Shown here piece by piece: positions 55,291-64,000 of a stretch of 64,000 nucleotides of DNA. Both the position numbers and the translations under genes were made by a program. Under the pieces are notes generated by a model, which searched no databases, was not told where the DNA came from, and saw only the letters and a program-made list of their open reading frames with translations. The stretch covers positions 1-64,000 of the forward strand of contig NZ_QCZI01000015.1 of NCBI RefSeq assembly GCF_003097635.1. Direction: 5' to 3'. Position 1 is the first letter of the stretch, and every line of letters starts with the position of its first letter. The stretch comes from Flavobacterium psychrotolerans (GTDB taxonomy: Bacteria > Bacteroidota > Bacteroidia > Flavobacteriales > Flavobacteriaceae).

Positions 55291-56160
55291 ATGATAAAAT
55301 CATCAGAATTGATACTTAATCCAGACGGAAGTGTGTATCATTTAAATCTTAAGCCAGAACATATTGCAAACGATATCATTTTTGTAGGCGATCAGAATCG
55401 AGTAGAAAAAATAACCCAATTTTTTGACAGTATCGAATTTTCAACCCAAAAAAGGGAATTCAAAACCCAAACAGGAATTTTTAAAGGCAAGCGCATCACT
55501 GTGATGTCTACCGGAATAGGCCCTGACAATATTGACATTGTCATGAACGAATTGGATGCCCTAGTAAATATTGATTTGGAAACCAGAGAGCCAAAAGAAA
55601 AACTGACATCGTTGAATATCATCCGAATAGGGACTTCAGGCTCACTTCAAGCCGATATTCCAGTAGATAGTTTTGTAATGTCAAAATTTGGATTGGGATT
55701 AGACAACATGCTCCGCTCCTACTTGATTGACAATATTTCTCAAGTCGCTATGGAAGATGCTTTCATTTCCCATACCAATTGGGATTTAAGGAAAGGAAGA
55801 CCTTATGTCATTTCATGCTCAGAAAAACTGGAAAAAGTTATTGAAAGTGACAAAATACACAAGGGGATTACCGCAACTGCCGGAGGATTTTACGGCCCAC
55901 AGGGTCGGGTTCTGCGTTTGGAAATACAAGATGAGAATTTGAATGGTAAAATGGACAATTTCAAATTTGAAGATGACCGAATCACCAATCTTGAAATGGA
56001 AACTGGTGCTATTTACGGACTTTCAGCACTTTTAGGACACCAAGCCTTATCGTTAAATGCTATAATAGCCAATCGTGCCACGGGCACTTTTAGTGCAGAT
56101 CCCTACAAAGCCGTTGACGAATTGATTGCTTATTCCCTAGAAAAATTGGCAGCAAATTAA
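55291..56160 (+). CDS. Nucleoside phosphorylase (uridine phosphorylase-like)
   Basis: PNP_UDP_1 family enzyme that splits a nucleoside with phosphate. Seen: IIFVGDQNRVEKI (start of fold), VMSTGIGPDNIDIVMNEL, IIRIGTSGSLQADIPV (phosphate site), and the nucleoside-site stretch ITNLEMETGAIYGLSALLGH. 289 residues. The LEMET segment fits the uridine/purine phosphorylase group. Base preference (uridine or purine) is not decidable from sequence alone, hence no gene symbol. Confidence 0.85.
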   Translation: MIKSSELILNPDGSVYHLNLKPEHIANDIIFVGDQNRVEKITQFFDSIEFSTQKREFKTQTGIFKGKRITVMSTGIGPDNIDIVMNELDALVNIDLETREPKEKLTSLNIIRIGTSGSLQADIPVDSFVMSKFGLGLDNMLRSYLIDNISQVAMEDAFISHTNWDLRKGRPYVISCSEKLEKVIESDKIHKGITATAGGFYGPQGRVLRLEIQDENLNGKMDNFKFEDDRITNLEMETGAIYGLSALLGHQALSLNAIIANRATGTFSADPYKAVDELIAYSLEKLAAN

Positions 56161-56588
56161 ATAATCCGAAGCTTTTCCCTGATTCACAATTCTATCTTTT
56201 TGTCCGCTTTTTGGCGGACAAAAAGTATTTTGAGATGAACCTAAGTTCGCAGAAATTCCCTTTTTGAAGTTGTCATAACTTTAAATATTGAAAAAAATCA
56301 CTTCCAAAAAAGTTGTCGAAATTCCTGAATACATTAATTCCACTTGTTGCTTATCTACTCAAAAATTAAAATCAATTGTATTCACTGACAAAATTGAGGC
56401 ATTAAATACAACTTAAAAATAAAAACTTTTCAAGAATGTTTATACCTAACCGTATGGTTATAAAAACATTTAAAGAAATAAATGTTAAACAAAATTCAAA
56501 ATCAACTATTTGAGCTCAAAATTATTGATAAAAAAGGTACTTTTGCTAATACGGTAAACGCAAAATAGCTTTCACCTTTTAGGTTCCT
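56161..56588. other. Intergenic region with stem-loop and a possible promoter
   Basis: CTTTTTGTCCGC-TTTTTG-GCGGACAAAAAG (56196-56225) is a perfect 12-bp stem, 36 nt after the phosphorylase stop, and likely its terminator although only a weak T-run follows. TACTTTTG at 56538-56545 fits the -7 box, 43 nt before the next ATG. No gene seen between. Confidence 0.6.
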
Positions 56589-57521
56589 ATGATAAAGGCA
56601 AAAAATATTTCTATTCAGAATATTAGGCAGCAACTTCAGGTAAAAAAACCTTGGGACGATGTCATCATTTTTGTTTTGAATATCTTGATTGCAGTTCCTG
56701 TTTTTATCATTATCCACCAAAATATAATTACTACCGATTGGTTTTTTAATGTTGACAGAATTCTATTGTTTTTACTGATATTGGTAATTATCCAGTTAGT
56801 ATTACGAATTTTAAGAACGATTATTATTGCCTGTATTGGCCTATACTTGACGGCTTTAGTGTTCGGAAGTTTTTCTGGCAACTATGGGTTTTCAAGTGTT
56901 TTTGAAGATTATCGGTATATGGTGTATTCCATGTCGGATAATCCACATCCCCAGGATTTGATTTTATCCAAATTACTTCCTTTTCCCAACAAGTCAAAAA
57001 TACTTAATGCCATTGAATATGAGAATCAAAAAGTAAGGGATTTTTCATTAATGGCCACTTCAAAAAATTTCAAACACCTCCGTGGCTATCCTAAATACCG
57101 AACCGTTATTCAATGTTTTGCGATTTTTAAAGAAATCAATAGCAGATGGAATTATGTCAATGACCCTAAAGGGCGGGAATATATAGCCAAGGCATCCGAA
57201 TCCTTACTCTATTTTTCGGGTGATTGCGATGATCATTCCATATTAATGGCTGCCTGCGTAAAATCTATCGGAGGAACACCACGATTAATCCATACAGGCG
57301 GACATATTTATCCTGAAATATTAATAGGAAATCATACGGATTTAGAAACCATAAATTACTTGGTCAAAAAAGTTCTTTTTGAACAGGAAAGCAAAGGAAA
57401 AAAAATCCATTATCACATTGATGAACGCGGTCAAGTTTGGTTAAATTTAGATTACACGGCCACCTATCCCGGCGGTCCATTCATGTCAGAAGAAATTTTG
57501 GGAGCTTTAACCTTAGACTGA
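56589..57521 (+). CDS. Membrane-anchored transglutaminase-like protein
   Basis: 310 residues. Two or three hydrophobic segments at the N-terminus (DVIIFVLNILIAVPVFIIIH, LLFLLILVIIQLVL and a third about 78-92), then a transglutaminase-like core with Cys213 in GDCDDHS, His239 in GGHIYPE and Asp in WLNLDYTA as the likely triad. Such domains act as proteases or amidases rather than true cross-linkers in bacteria. Target unknown. Two envelope-protein genes follow on the same strand. Confidence 0.75.
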   Translation: MIKAKNISIQNIRQQLQVKKPWDDVIIFVLNILIAVPVFIIIHQNIITTDWFFNVDRILLFLLILVIIQLVLRILRTIIIACIGLYLTALVFGSFSGNYGFSSVFEDYRYMVYSMSDNPHPQDLILSKLLPFPNKSKILNAIEYENQKVRDFSLMATSKNFKHLRGYPKYRTVIQCFAIFKEINSRWNYVNDPKGREYIAKASESLLYFSGDCDDHSILMAACVKSIGGTPRLIHTGGHIYPEILIGNHTDLETINYLVKKVLFEQESKGKKIHYHIDERGQVWLNLDYTATYPGGPFMSEEILGALTLD

Positions 57522-57596
57522 TTTTATTTGTTCTTTATGTCATATATTAAGAGGGATTTTTCTTATTTTAGCTCTCTCTAACAAACATTTTCTGTC

Positions 57597-58172
57597 ATGA
57601 AGAAGTTCCTTTTTATACTCCTGCTATTTGTTCAGTGCATGAATGCACAAGATACCATGAAGTCTGGACTATCCAAAAGACATAATGAATTCAGGGTTAA
57701 TATTTTAACATTAATTGCCACTTCAAAATTAAATCTAACCTACGAACGTTTTTTGAGCAAAAATTATTCTTTAGGTTTAAGCGGAAATTATTCCAACAGC
57801 AAAAAAGTCAATGATGATTTTGATCAAGGATTCAGAAATACATTTCAAAAATATGAAATCACCCCTTTTGCCAGATATAATTTTACAACCAGCATAAACC
57901 GATACTATTTTGCTGAAGTTTTTGTATCAGCAAACGGTGGGAATTTTAGGGAAACCGTTCGTTTAGTTGATGAAAACAATTATGGGTATTACGCCATTCA
58001 AAAAACTACTTATACTGATTTGGCCATTGGTGCGTCTGCGGGTTACAAAATGTATTTTAAAGAAAAATTTGGAATAGAAATTATAGTCGGTATCGGAAGA
58101 AATCTAATTAACAGAGCTAAAAGTTCTGATTTTCCTCCAAGAGTCGGGTTGAGTTTTGGTTATCGATTTTAA
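57597..58172 (+). CDS. Outer-membrane beta-barrel-like protein
   Basis: 191 residues. Signal peptide KKFLFILLLFVQCMNAQ, then alternating hydrophobic strands (FRVNILTLIATSKLNLTYERFLSKNYSLGLSGNYS, KYEITPFARYNFTT, YYFAEVFVSANGGNF), ending with aromatic FGYRF, typical of an outer-membrane barrel C-terminus. Probably a small eight-stranded barrel of unknown role. It starts 75 nt after the transglutaminase-like gene and 41 nt before a lipoprotein gene. Confidence 0.75.
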   Translation: MKKFLFILLLFVQCMNAQDTMKSGLSKRHNEFRVNILTLIATSKLNLTYERFLSKNYSLGLSGNYSNSKKVNDDFDQGFRNTFQKYEITPFARYNFTTSINRYYFAEVFVSANGGNFRETVRLVDENNYGYYAIQKTTYTDLAIGASAGYKMYFKEKFGIEIIVGIGRNLINRAKSSDFPPRVGLSFGYRF

Positions 58173-58213
58173 TACTCAAATATTAGTTTCCTCATTAAAC
58201 AACCATTAGACAC

Positions 58214-58801
58214 ATGAAAACTTTAAAACATACAATCCTTTTACTAACTACTGTCATAATGACCGTTAGCTGTTCTAACAAAGATAGCGAGTTTTATAAT
58301 GATGTGTTTGTAAACTCCCCGAATTTAGTTTCCGTTGAACTGGTTCCTGATGCAATGTTGAAACAAACTTTATATATAAATGCCAATATTCCGAGATACA
58401 TCACAGAAGCGAATCAAACAAATAAGTTGGATATTTATAAAACTACGGGAGGAGCAACTAGGTTGTATTTCTCTTATGAACTAGAAAAGAAAATAGATGC
58501 CAATTGGTCAATAGTTGGAATTGCAGATAACCAACTTACTACTATAAATGGGGAAGCTTTTTCTGGTTCGTTTATTTATGGAAGTTCAATTTATAATCCC
58601 GCAACTAAAATCTACGAATACCGAGTTGGAATCAAATCGCTTGCTCCAGGTCAATACAGACTGAGTTTTGGATATAACAGCAATTCCACCACGGATGTCG
58701 AATTTCGTTCCGAAAGTGTTGGAAACAACTTGTTTTTAAATCTTAATTCGACATACTCCGCTTTGGACGGTGGCGGGTATTATTCTTTTACGATAAACTA
58801 A
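58214..58801 (+). CDS. Lipoprotein of unknown function
   Basis: 195 residues. Signal peptide with lipobox VIMTVSC, Cys20 being the lipid site, followed by SNKDSE; acidic residues close to the Cys may send it to the surface in Bacteroidota. The body is beta-rich with no motif that I recognise. It ends one base before the convergent ung stop. Likely in the same unit as the barrel protein upstream. Confidence 0.65.
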   Translation: MKTLKHTILLLTTVIMTVSCSNKDSEFYNDVFVNSPNLVSVELVPDAMLKQTLYINANIPRYITEANQTNKLDIYKTTGGATRLYFSYELEKKIDANWSIVGIADNQLTTINGEAFSGSFIYGSSIYNPATKIYEYRVGIKSLAPGQYRLSFGYNSNSTTDVEFRSESVGNNLFLNLNSTYSALDGGGYYSFTIN

Positions 58802-59470
58802 TCACCAGTTAATCTCCGGTATTCCGTTAGATTTTAAATAATCATTGGTTTTGCTAAAATGCCTGTTGCCGAACCATTTCCCTTGATTGGCACTCATTGG
58901 CGATGGATGACCGCATTCTAAAACCAAATGTTTTTTCCGGTCTATTTTCAACCCTTTTTTATGGGCAAAACTTCCCCAAAGCAAAAAAACCACATGCTCT
59001 TTTTGGTTGGAAATAGTTTCGATAACCGCATCCGTAAAAACATTCCATTTCAAATGTTTGTGACTATTTGGATTGTCTTTTCTGACTGAAAGTGATGCAT
59101 TTAAAAGTAAAACGCCCTGTTTCGCCCAACACTCTAAATTGCCCGAAGTAGGCATAAAGATAGTTCCTAAATCATCGTTCAATTCCCGAAAAATATTACG
59201 CAAGGAAGGTGGAATCCGCACGCCATCATTAACAGAAAAACACAAACCGTTGGCTTCTCCTTCCCCATGATAAGGATCCTGACCTATGATTACGACTTTT
59301 AAATCATCAAAAGAACAATAATCAAAAGCTGCAAAAAGTAACTCTTTTGGCGGAAAGCAAATATGATTTTGATATTCTTCGTCGACGGTTTTTACTAACT
59401 CCAAAAAATAAGGTTTCTTAATTTCTTCGGATAAAACGCTTTGCCAAGAGGGATGAATATCAATAAACAT
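58802..59470 (-). CDS. ung: Uracil-DNA glycosylase
   Basis: Removes uracil from DNA at the start of base-excision repair. Family 1 motifs: GQDPYHGEGEANGLCFSV, with catalytic Asp65 and His68, LLLNASLSVR, and HPSPMSA with His188. 222 residues, normal. Divergent from mutS2 with 82 nt between them, so two repair genes share the region, though shared control is not evident. Confidence 0.96.
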   Translation of the reverse strand: MFIDIHPSWQSVLSEEIKKPYFLELVKTVDEEYQNHICFPPKELLFAAFDYCSFDDLKVVIIGQDPYHGEGEANGLCFSVNDGVRIPPSLRNIFRELNDDLGTIFMPTSGNLECWAKQGVLLLNASLSVRKDNPNSHKHLKWNVFTDAVIETISNQKEHVVFLLWGSFAHKKGLKIDRKKHLVLECGHPSPMSANQGKWFGNRHFSKTNDYLKSNGIPEINW

Positions 59471-59526
59471 ACTATAATTTTTTCCAAAAATATGAAATTC
59501 TCATCCAATAAGACTTTGAACCTTTG

Positions 59527-59534
59527 TAACTTTG
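59527..59534 (+). promoter_or_regulatory. -7 box of mutS2
   Basis: TAACTTTG matches TAnnTTTG, 18 nt before the mutS2 ATG. No clear -33 at the usual spacing. Confidence 0.4.
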
Positions 59535-59552
59535 AACATTGATTTTAAATAA

Positions 59553-61718
59553 ATGATTTCCATTACAGAAAAAACACTTCAAGACTTACAATTCCCTACC
59601 GTATTAGAAACTATTTCTTCTATATGCAATACGGATATCGGTAAACAAAAAGCACTCGAAATCGTTCCGTTTAAGGACAAGGAAACGTTGATGACTGCTT
59701 TGATGCAAACTTCCGAATATCTTTCTTCTTTTCAGAACAACAACGCCATTCCTAATCACGGATATGATGCCATTTCATACGAAATAAAATTTCTTGCAAT
59801 AGAAGACAGTTTTCTGGAAGTGGGAAGTTTTAAGAAAATTGCCACCATTTCAGAGACCACGAACATTTTACTGCACTATTTCAAGAAATTCGACGACTAT
59901 TACCCTCATTTAAATGCCAAAGCCTCACAGGTTGAATATACCAAGGAAATCATCAAACTCATTGATGAAGTCATTGATAAATATGGCGAAATCAAGGACA
60001 ATGCCTCTCTTGATTTATTGAATATCCGCAGAGAAATGAATCTGGTTCGAGGCAAAGTCAACCAAAGTTTTGGAATCGCCTTGACCCAATACAACGGCTT
60101 GGGCTATCTGGACGACATTAAAGAAAGTTTTGTTCAAAACCGACGCGTATTAGCCGTATTAGCCATGTATCGCAAAAAAGTAAAAGGTTCCATACTTGGT
60201 AGTTCAAAAACGGGAAGCATCGCTTATATAGAACCCGAAACTACGTTGCGCTATTCTCGTGAATTGAGTAATCTGGAATATGAGGAAAAAGAAGAAATTA
60301 CCCGAATTCTGAAACAATTATCGAATGCCGTTCGTCATTATTTACCGTTAATTATTCAATATCAGGATTTCTTGAGCGATATTGACGTTATTGCCGCAAA
60401 AGCAAAATATGCCAACAGAATCAACGGAATTTTACCAACCATAACCGATGAACGCCGGCTGTATTTTCGGGACGCTTATCACCCTATTTTGTATTTGAAC
60501 AACAAACAGAAAAACGAAATTACGCATCCGCAAACTATAGAATTACATCAGGAAAACAGAATCATAGTCATTTCCGGACCCAATGCTGGTGGAAAAACCA
60601 TCTCCTTAAAAACTGTGGGATTGTTGCAATTGATGCTGCAATCCGGGATGCTGATTCCCGTTCACGAACGCAGTGAAACGTTTTTATTTGACCGAATACT
60701 AACAGACATTGGGGATAATCAATCTATTGAAAATCATCTAAGTACGTACAGTTACCGATTAAAAAACATGAACTACTTCTTGAAGAAGTGCAATCGGAAA
60801 ACCTTATTCCTAATTGATGAATTTGGTACAGGATCTGATCCGGAATTGGGCGGTGCATTAGCTGAAATTTTCTTGGAAGAATTCTATCATCGGGAAGCTT
60901 TTGGAATTATTACCACGCATTATTCTAATTTAAAAATATTGGCCAATGAACTCCCCTTTGCCACCAATGCCAACATGCTTTTTGACGAAAAATCATTAGA
61001 ACCTTTGTATAAACTGGTTTTAGGCCAAGCCGGAAGTTCCTTCACTTTTGAAGTAGCGCTAAAAAACGGAATTCCTTTTGGGTTGATTAATCGCGCCAAA
61101 AAGAAAATCGAAGTGGGAAAAGTGCGCTTTGACAAGACCATTGCCACACTTCAAAAAGAACGTTCCAAAATGGAAAAGACTTCGCAAACCCTAAAAGAAG
61201 AAGAAACCAAAGCCCGAGAGGAAAGCAAAAAGATGGAGACTATTAATGTCAAAATCAAACAGAAACTGGAAAGCTATCAGGAACTGTACGATAGCAATCA
61301 GAAAATTATTTATATCGGGCAAAAAATTGAGGACTTGGCCGGCAAATATTTCAACAATAAGAATAAGAAAGAACTGATTGGCGAATTCCTGAAAGTAATT
61401 GAAATTGAAAATTCCAAACGAATTAAAACGACTTCAAAAGAAATTAAAGCGATTGCCGAAAAGAAAAAAGAAGTGATTCAGGAAGTTACGGTTCAGGTGG
61501 AAGAAATTAGGGCAGCCAAAAAGGAGAAAAAACTAAAACCTGTAATCGAAAAACCCAAACCAATTTTAAAAGTGGGAGACCGCGTGCGCATGTTTGACGG
61601 AAAAGCGGTAGGAAGCATCGATAAAATTGAAAAAAACAAAGCCGTTGTGAATTATGGCGTTTTTACCTCGACCGTTAGCCTGGAAGCGTTAGAATTGGTT
61701 GAAGCGGTTAAGAAGTAA
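59553..61718 (+). CDS. mutS2: MutS2-type ATPase without Smr domain
   Basis: MutS family clade 2; members act on branched DNA or collided ribosomes rather than mismatches. 721 residues. There is no mismatch-recognition domain I. The clamp and core run to about 330, and the ATPase has Walker A GPNAGGKT (342-349) and Walker B TLFLIDEFGTGSDP. A long coiled coil (about 515-640) is followed by a KOW-like segment (KVGDRVRMFDGKAVGSIDKI). The protein ends there, so the Smr endonuclease domain of B. subtilis MutS2 is missing, as I recall for many Flavobacteria. Name given on family grounds. Confidence 0.88.
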   Translation: MISITEKTLQDLQFPTVLETISSICNTDIGKQKALEIVPFKDKETLMTALMQTSEYLSSFQNNNAIPNHGYDAISYEIKFLAIEDSFLEVGSFKKIATISETTNILLHYFKKFDDYYPHLNAKASQVEYTKEIIKLIDEVIDKYGEIKDNASLDLLNIRREMNLVRGKVNQSFGIALTQYNGLGYLDDIKESFVQNRRVLAVLAMYRKKVKGSILGSSKTGSIAYIEPETTLRYSRELSNLEYEEKEEITRILKQLSNAVRHYLPLIIQYQDFLSDIDVIAAKAKYANRINGILPTITDERRLYFRDAYHPILYLNNKQKNEITHPQTIELHQENRIIVISGPNAGGKTISLKTVGLLQLMLQSGMLIPVHERSETFLFDRILTDIGDNQSIENHLSTYSYRLKNMNYFLKKCNRKTLFLIDEFGTGSDPELGGALAEIFLEEFYHREAFGIITTHYSNLKILANELPFATNANMLFDEKSLEPLYKLVLGQAGSSFTFEVALKNGIPFGLINRAKKKIEVGKVRFDKTIATLQKERSKMEKTSQTLKEEETKAREESKKMETINVKIKQKLESYQELYDSNQKIIYIGQKIEDLAGKYFNNKNKKELIGEFLKVIEIENSKRIKTTSKEIKAIAEKKKEVIQEVTVQVEEIRAAKKEKKLKPVIEKPKPILKVGDRVRMFDGKAVGSIDKIEKNKAVVNYGVFTSTVSLEALELVEAVKK

Positions 61719-61772
61719 TCAGTAAATTCATATTGAATTTTTAAATCAAGGATAAACATAACCCATTTTTTT

Positions 61773-62195
61773 ATGATTGACTTACCAAAAGACAAAAAAA
61801 TAATTCTCTTTGACGGCGTTTGCAATTTGTGTGATGCTGCGGTGCAATTTGTAATCAAACACGATACGAAAGACTTGTTCCGATTCGTGGCTTTACAATC
61901 TAATTTGGGTCAAGATATCCTGAACCATATTGGCATACAAGCCAAAAATATAGATAGTGTCATTTTATACGAACCTGGAATTGCCTATTATTATAAATCG
62001 GCAGCAGCTTTAAAAATCTGTAAAAACTTGGGAGGCTTTTTCCATTTTGGAACTATCTTTAAGATTATTCCAACCGGTTTAAGTAACCTACTCTATGATT
62101 ATATTGCCAAAAACAGGTATACATGGTACGGAAAAAAAGAAAATTGCATGGTCCCTACAACGGAATTGAAATCGAAATTTTTAGTGATGGAATAA
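61773..62195 (+). CDS. DCC-family (DUF393) thiol-disulfide protein
   Basis: 140 residues. The DCC signature FDGVCNLCDAAVQFVIKHD holds a CxxC pair (Cys17, Cys20) in a thioredoxin-like fold, and FRFVALQSNLGQDIL follows as in the family. The C-terminal IAKNRYTWYGKK is typical of DUF393. Probably a cytosolic or peripheral redox protein, substrate unknown. It follows mutS2 by 54 nt. Confidence 0.85.
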   Translation: MIDLPKDKKIILFDGVCNLCDAAVQFVIKHDTKDLFRFVALQSNLGQDILNHIGIQAKNIDSVILYEPGIAYYYKSAAALKICKNLGGFFHFGTIFKIIPTGLSNLLYDYIAKNRYTWYGKKENCMVPTTELKSKFLVME

Positions 62196-62290
62196 ACCGA
62201 AAAAATTTAATCATCAGGATCTCAACTATTTTTATGTTCCCGCATAGCTTATTCTTTGTACTTTTGAATCTAAATACTACTCAATTAAAC

Positions 62291-62317
62291 AAAAAAGCCA
62301 CTCCATTAGAGTGGCTT
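62291..62317 (-). terminator. Terminator of the CAP-domain gene
   Basis: AAGCCACTC-CATTA-GAGTGGCTT; read on the minus strand it is followed by TTTTTT. It ends the minus-strand gene 20 nt upstream of it. Confidence 0.82.
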
Positions 62318-62336
62318 GAGTATAATGTAACAAAAT

Positions 62337-62837
62337 CTATCTTTTCATAAACATATTCGTATAATATTTACTACCAGTTACTGAATTTACTGTAATTGAC
62401 AATCCAAAATGAGTAAAATTTCCTTCTATATTGGCTTTGTGTCCTGGACTGTTTAACCAAGCATGCAAAACGGAATTTGGTGTAGAAAAATTATACGCTA
62501 TATTTTCGTTTACTTTTACCGCTCCAAGAAGCTGTATAATATTTTGGGACCGTTCCTCAAATAAATCATGATTCACTATATTTTTCGCAATCATGTATTC
62601 GTTGTGTTCTTCTGATTTAAAAGAGATATGATTAATGATTTGTAAAGGAATTAAACCTTTGCTAACCCTGTATTCATTAATCAAATCAGCTAGTTCCATT
62701 TCTTCTGGCTGATACGCATAATTCTGAACCAATTTTGCTTGAGGTAAAACAACATCTTGTGGAGAATTTGTAGTACATGATAAAAATGCAAACACTACTA
62801 CCAACGGCAATAGTGCTCGAAGTGATTTGTTTTTCAT
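62337..62837 (-). CDS. CAP-domain (SCP/PR-1) lipoprotein
   Basis: 166 residues from ATG 62837 (an ATG four codons earlier is possible). A lipoprotein signal peptide with lipobox VFAFLSC is followed by a CAP domain: MELADLINEYRVSKGLIPLQI, EEHNEYMIAKNIVNHDLF, VNENIAYNF and WLNSPGHKANIEGNFTHFGLSI. The conserved His and Glu residues of the CAP cavity are present (EHNEYM, HDLF). Bacterial CAP proteins bind ligands or may be peptidases; role unknown. Confidence 0.85.
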   Translation of the reverse strand: MKNKSLRALLPLVVVFAFLSCTTNSPQDVVLPQAKLVQNYAYQPEEMELADLINEYRVSKGLIPLQIINHISFKSEEHNEYMIAKNIVNHDLFEERSQNIIQLLGAVKVNENIAYNFSTPNSVLHAWLNSPGHKANIEGNFTHFGLSITVNSVTGSKYYTNMFMKR

Positions 62838-63104
62838 AATAAGTAACATTAGAGTTAAAGTAGATTTGATGCAAACCTCTTTAATAGTATAAACAAGATG
62901 CTGTTTATAATTTCTTTATACAAGAATACTAACATTATCGCTTAAGTGCCAAATAAAACCGATGAAATGCACTAATTTCATGTTTTAATAAATAATTTTC
63001 TTATAATTCAACACAATACTCATTTAAATATTTGTCTAACAAAAAAGACCACGAGACGTGATCTTAAATTCAAATAAAGTATTAACAGACAGCTATTTAA
63101 AAAG

Positions 63105-63752
63105 TTATGGTGCCAGTCGATTTATAGTCCAAAAAAAATCTTCTTGCAAGTGATATCGAATTCTATCATGCAGTCGATTAGGTCTTCCTTGCCAAAATTC
63201 AACTTCTATCGGGCGAACCAAAAAACCTCCCCAATATTCTGGTCTGGTAATTTCTTTTCCTTGATAATCAATTTCTAATTGTTTTAAATTATTTTCGAGA
63301 AATTCTCTATTAGGAATAACCTCACTTTGATTCGAAACTATTGCGCCCAATTTACTTCCGTCTGGTCGGGAGGCAAAATAATTATCGGATACGTTTGCGG
63401 GGGTTTTCTCTGCAATTCCTTTTATAATGACCTGACGCTCTAATGAGTGCCAGAAAAAAGAAAGGCAAACGTTTGGGTTTTCTATAATGGCTTTTCCTTT
63501 TTCGGAATTATAATTGGTGTAAAAAATAAAGCCTTCCTCGTAGAATTTTTTTAACAAAACGACTCTGGCTTTTGGAAAGCCGTCAAGCCCTAAAGTAGAA
63601 ACAGTCATGGCATTAACTTCATCTACTCCACCAAAATCCTGCACTTCAAAAAACCATCTGTGAAATAAATTGATGGGATCTTCTGGAATATTAGTTTCTA
63701 AAAGTTCGTTTTGATTGTATGATTTTCTATAATCGCCTAAATCTTGATTCAT
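63105..63752 (-). CDS. pdxH: Pyridoxamine 5'-phosphate oxidase
   Basis: FMN enzyme that makes pyridoxal 5'-phosphate. Seen: AMTVSTLGLDGFPKARVVLLKKF (FMN-binding start), FIFYTNYNSEKGKAI, CLSFFWHSLERQVIIKG, SNQSEVIPNRE and the C-terminal FWQGRPNRLHDRIRY..WTINRLAP. 215 residues, normal. The window also encodes PLP enzymes that use the product (TrpB, ThrC), but there is no operon link. The gene for an unseen protein lies upstream on the same strand. Confidence 0.96.
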   Translation of the reverse strand: MNQDLGDYRKSYNQNELLETNIPEDPINLFHRWFFEVQDFGGVDEVNAMTVSTLGLDGFPKARVVLLKKFYEEGFIFYTNYNSEKGKAIIENPNVCLSFFWHSLERQVIIKGIAEKTPANVSDNYFASRPDGSKLGAIVSNQSEVIPNREFLENNLKQLEIDYQGKEITRPEYWGGFLVRPIEVEFWQGRPNRLHDRIRYHLQEDFFWTINRLAP

Positions 63753-63824
63753 TTTATTGATTGAAATGGAGTTGTAAAATTACAGTATTTTTTGTTTATT
63801 AATGAATACAAAAATGATTAGTTA

Positions 63825-63905
63825 TCTAGCCCCGATAGAAGCGAAAATCCCATGTTATTGCGAGGCACGAAGCAAAGCAATTATATGGATTGCAGCGAAT
63901 AGCGG
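63825..63905. repeat. Interspersed repeat patch before pdxH
   Basis: TATCTAGCCCCGATAGAAGCG and TTATTGCGAGGCACGAAGCA (near 63854), the latter being the complement of words at 6329 and 34433. Such phrases are common between Flavobacterium genes. No gene seen. Confidence 0.5.
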
Positions 63906-63942
63906 GAATAGGATTTATAAATAAAGACCAAGCCACTTACCG

Positions 63943-64000
63943 TTAAAAATCGAAAGAAGCTCCATCATCGCCCAAAAGCACTTCGGGGAAAATGGTTTCG
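63943..64000 (-). CDS. C-terminus of a gene cut by the window edge
   Basis: Minus-strand frame reads ETIFPEVLLGDDGASFDF and stops (TAA at 63943-63945); the rest lies beyond 64000. The ending resembles the C-terminus of ribonuclease Z proteins (ETIFPxxxL..G), and an rnz next to pdxH would fit what I recall of the gene order, but 18 residues are too few to be sure. Confidence 0.4.
   Translation of the reverse strand, partial: ETIFPEVLLGDDGASFDF

Overview
The window looks like chromosomal DNA of a Flavobacterium-like member of the Bacteroidota (family Flavobacteriaceae). The evidence is the low GC content, Bacteroidota-type promoters (TAnnTTTG at -7), secreted proteins ending in a type IX secretion (T9SS) sorting domain, a long NusB, a PUR-family DUF3276 protein, GyrA with Thr82/Asp86, and many short palindromic repeats between genes. 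It reads as ordinary core genome broken up by repeat-rich accessory patches. No rRNA, tRNA, CRISPR array or prophage was seen.

Layout. (1) 0.2-7.6 kb: trp operon trpE-G-D-C-F-B-(gamma-glutamylcyclotransferase)-A. Ahead of it is a complete attenuator: promoter, an 18-residue leader peptide with three consecutive Trp codons, and a perfect 13-bp terminator. (2) 7.7-12.4 kb: TetR regulator with a tandem operator, then TolC, EmrA and EmrB type genes, a tripartite drug efflux operon. (3) 12.6-15.1 kb: secreted NHL-repeat protein, the 3' remnant of a group II intron, and an 18-unit array of 21-bp repeats. (4) 15.2-21.6 kb, mostly minus strand: MacAB-type exporter, two unknown exported proteins (one on the plus strand) and a TPR protein. 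(5) 21.6-30.5 kb: gyrA, clpC, a RimB-RimK fusion, a DUF421 membrane protein, and hutH. (6) 30.7-35.8 kb: thrA-thrB-thrC, preceded by a Thr-rich leader ORF with three mutually exclusive hairpins. (7) 36-42.5 kb, accessory: a putative exported methyltransferase with a large FAD-linked oxidase, a decayed REP-associated transposase between inverted REPs, an HTH-like gene next to an alternating 43-bp array, and nnrD. (8) 42.7-48.6 kb: an inverted-repeat element, a copper ATPase, an orphan PAS protein and a T9SS cargo protein. (9) 48.7-64 kb, housekeeping: pepT, yajC, nusB, an ABC exporter, DUF3276, a YchJ-like protein, SUI1/YciH, a nucleoside phosphorylase, three envelope proteins, ung, mutS2, a DCC-family protein, a CAP-domain lipoprotein, pdxH, and the C-terminus of one more gene.

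Two themes stand out. First, both amino-acid operons (trp and thr) carry a short leader ORF rich in the end-product amino acid, placed just after a Bacteroidota promoter and overlapping alternative RNA pairings. The trp case is textbook-like; the thr case lacks a convincing U-tract. Second, several families of short palindromic repeats have entered coding sequence: the C-terminus of trpG, both ends of trpF, the region before thrB, and the inside of both the intron protein and the transposase. One repeat even supplies a Shine-Dalgarno-like sequence to trpD.

All assignments rest on reading the sequence and on knowledge of the protein families; no database search was run.
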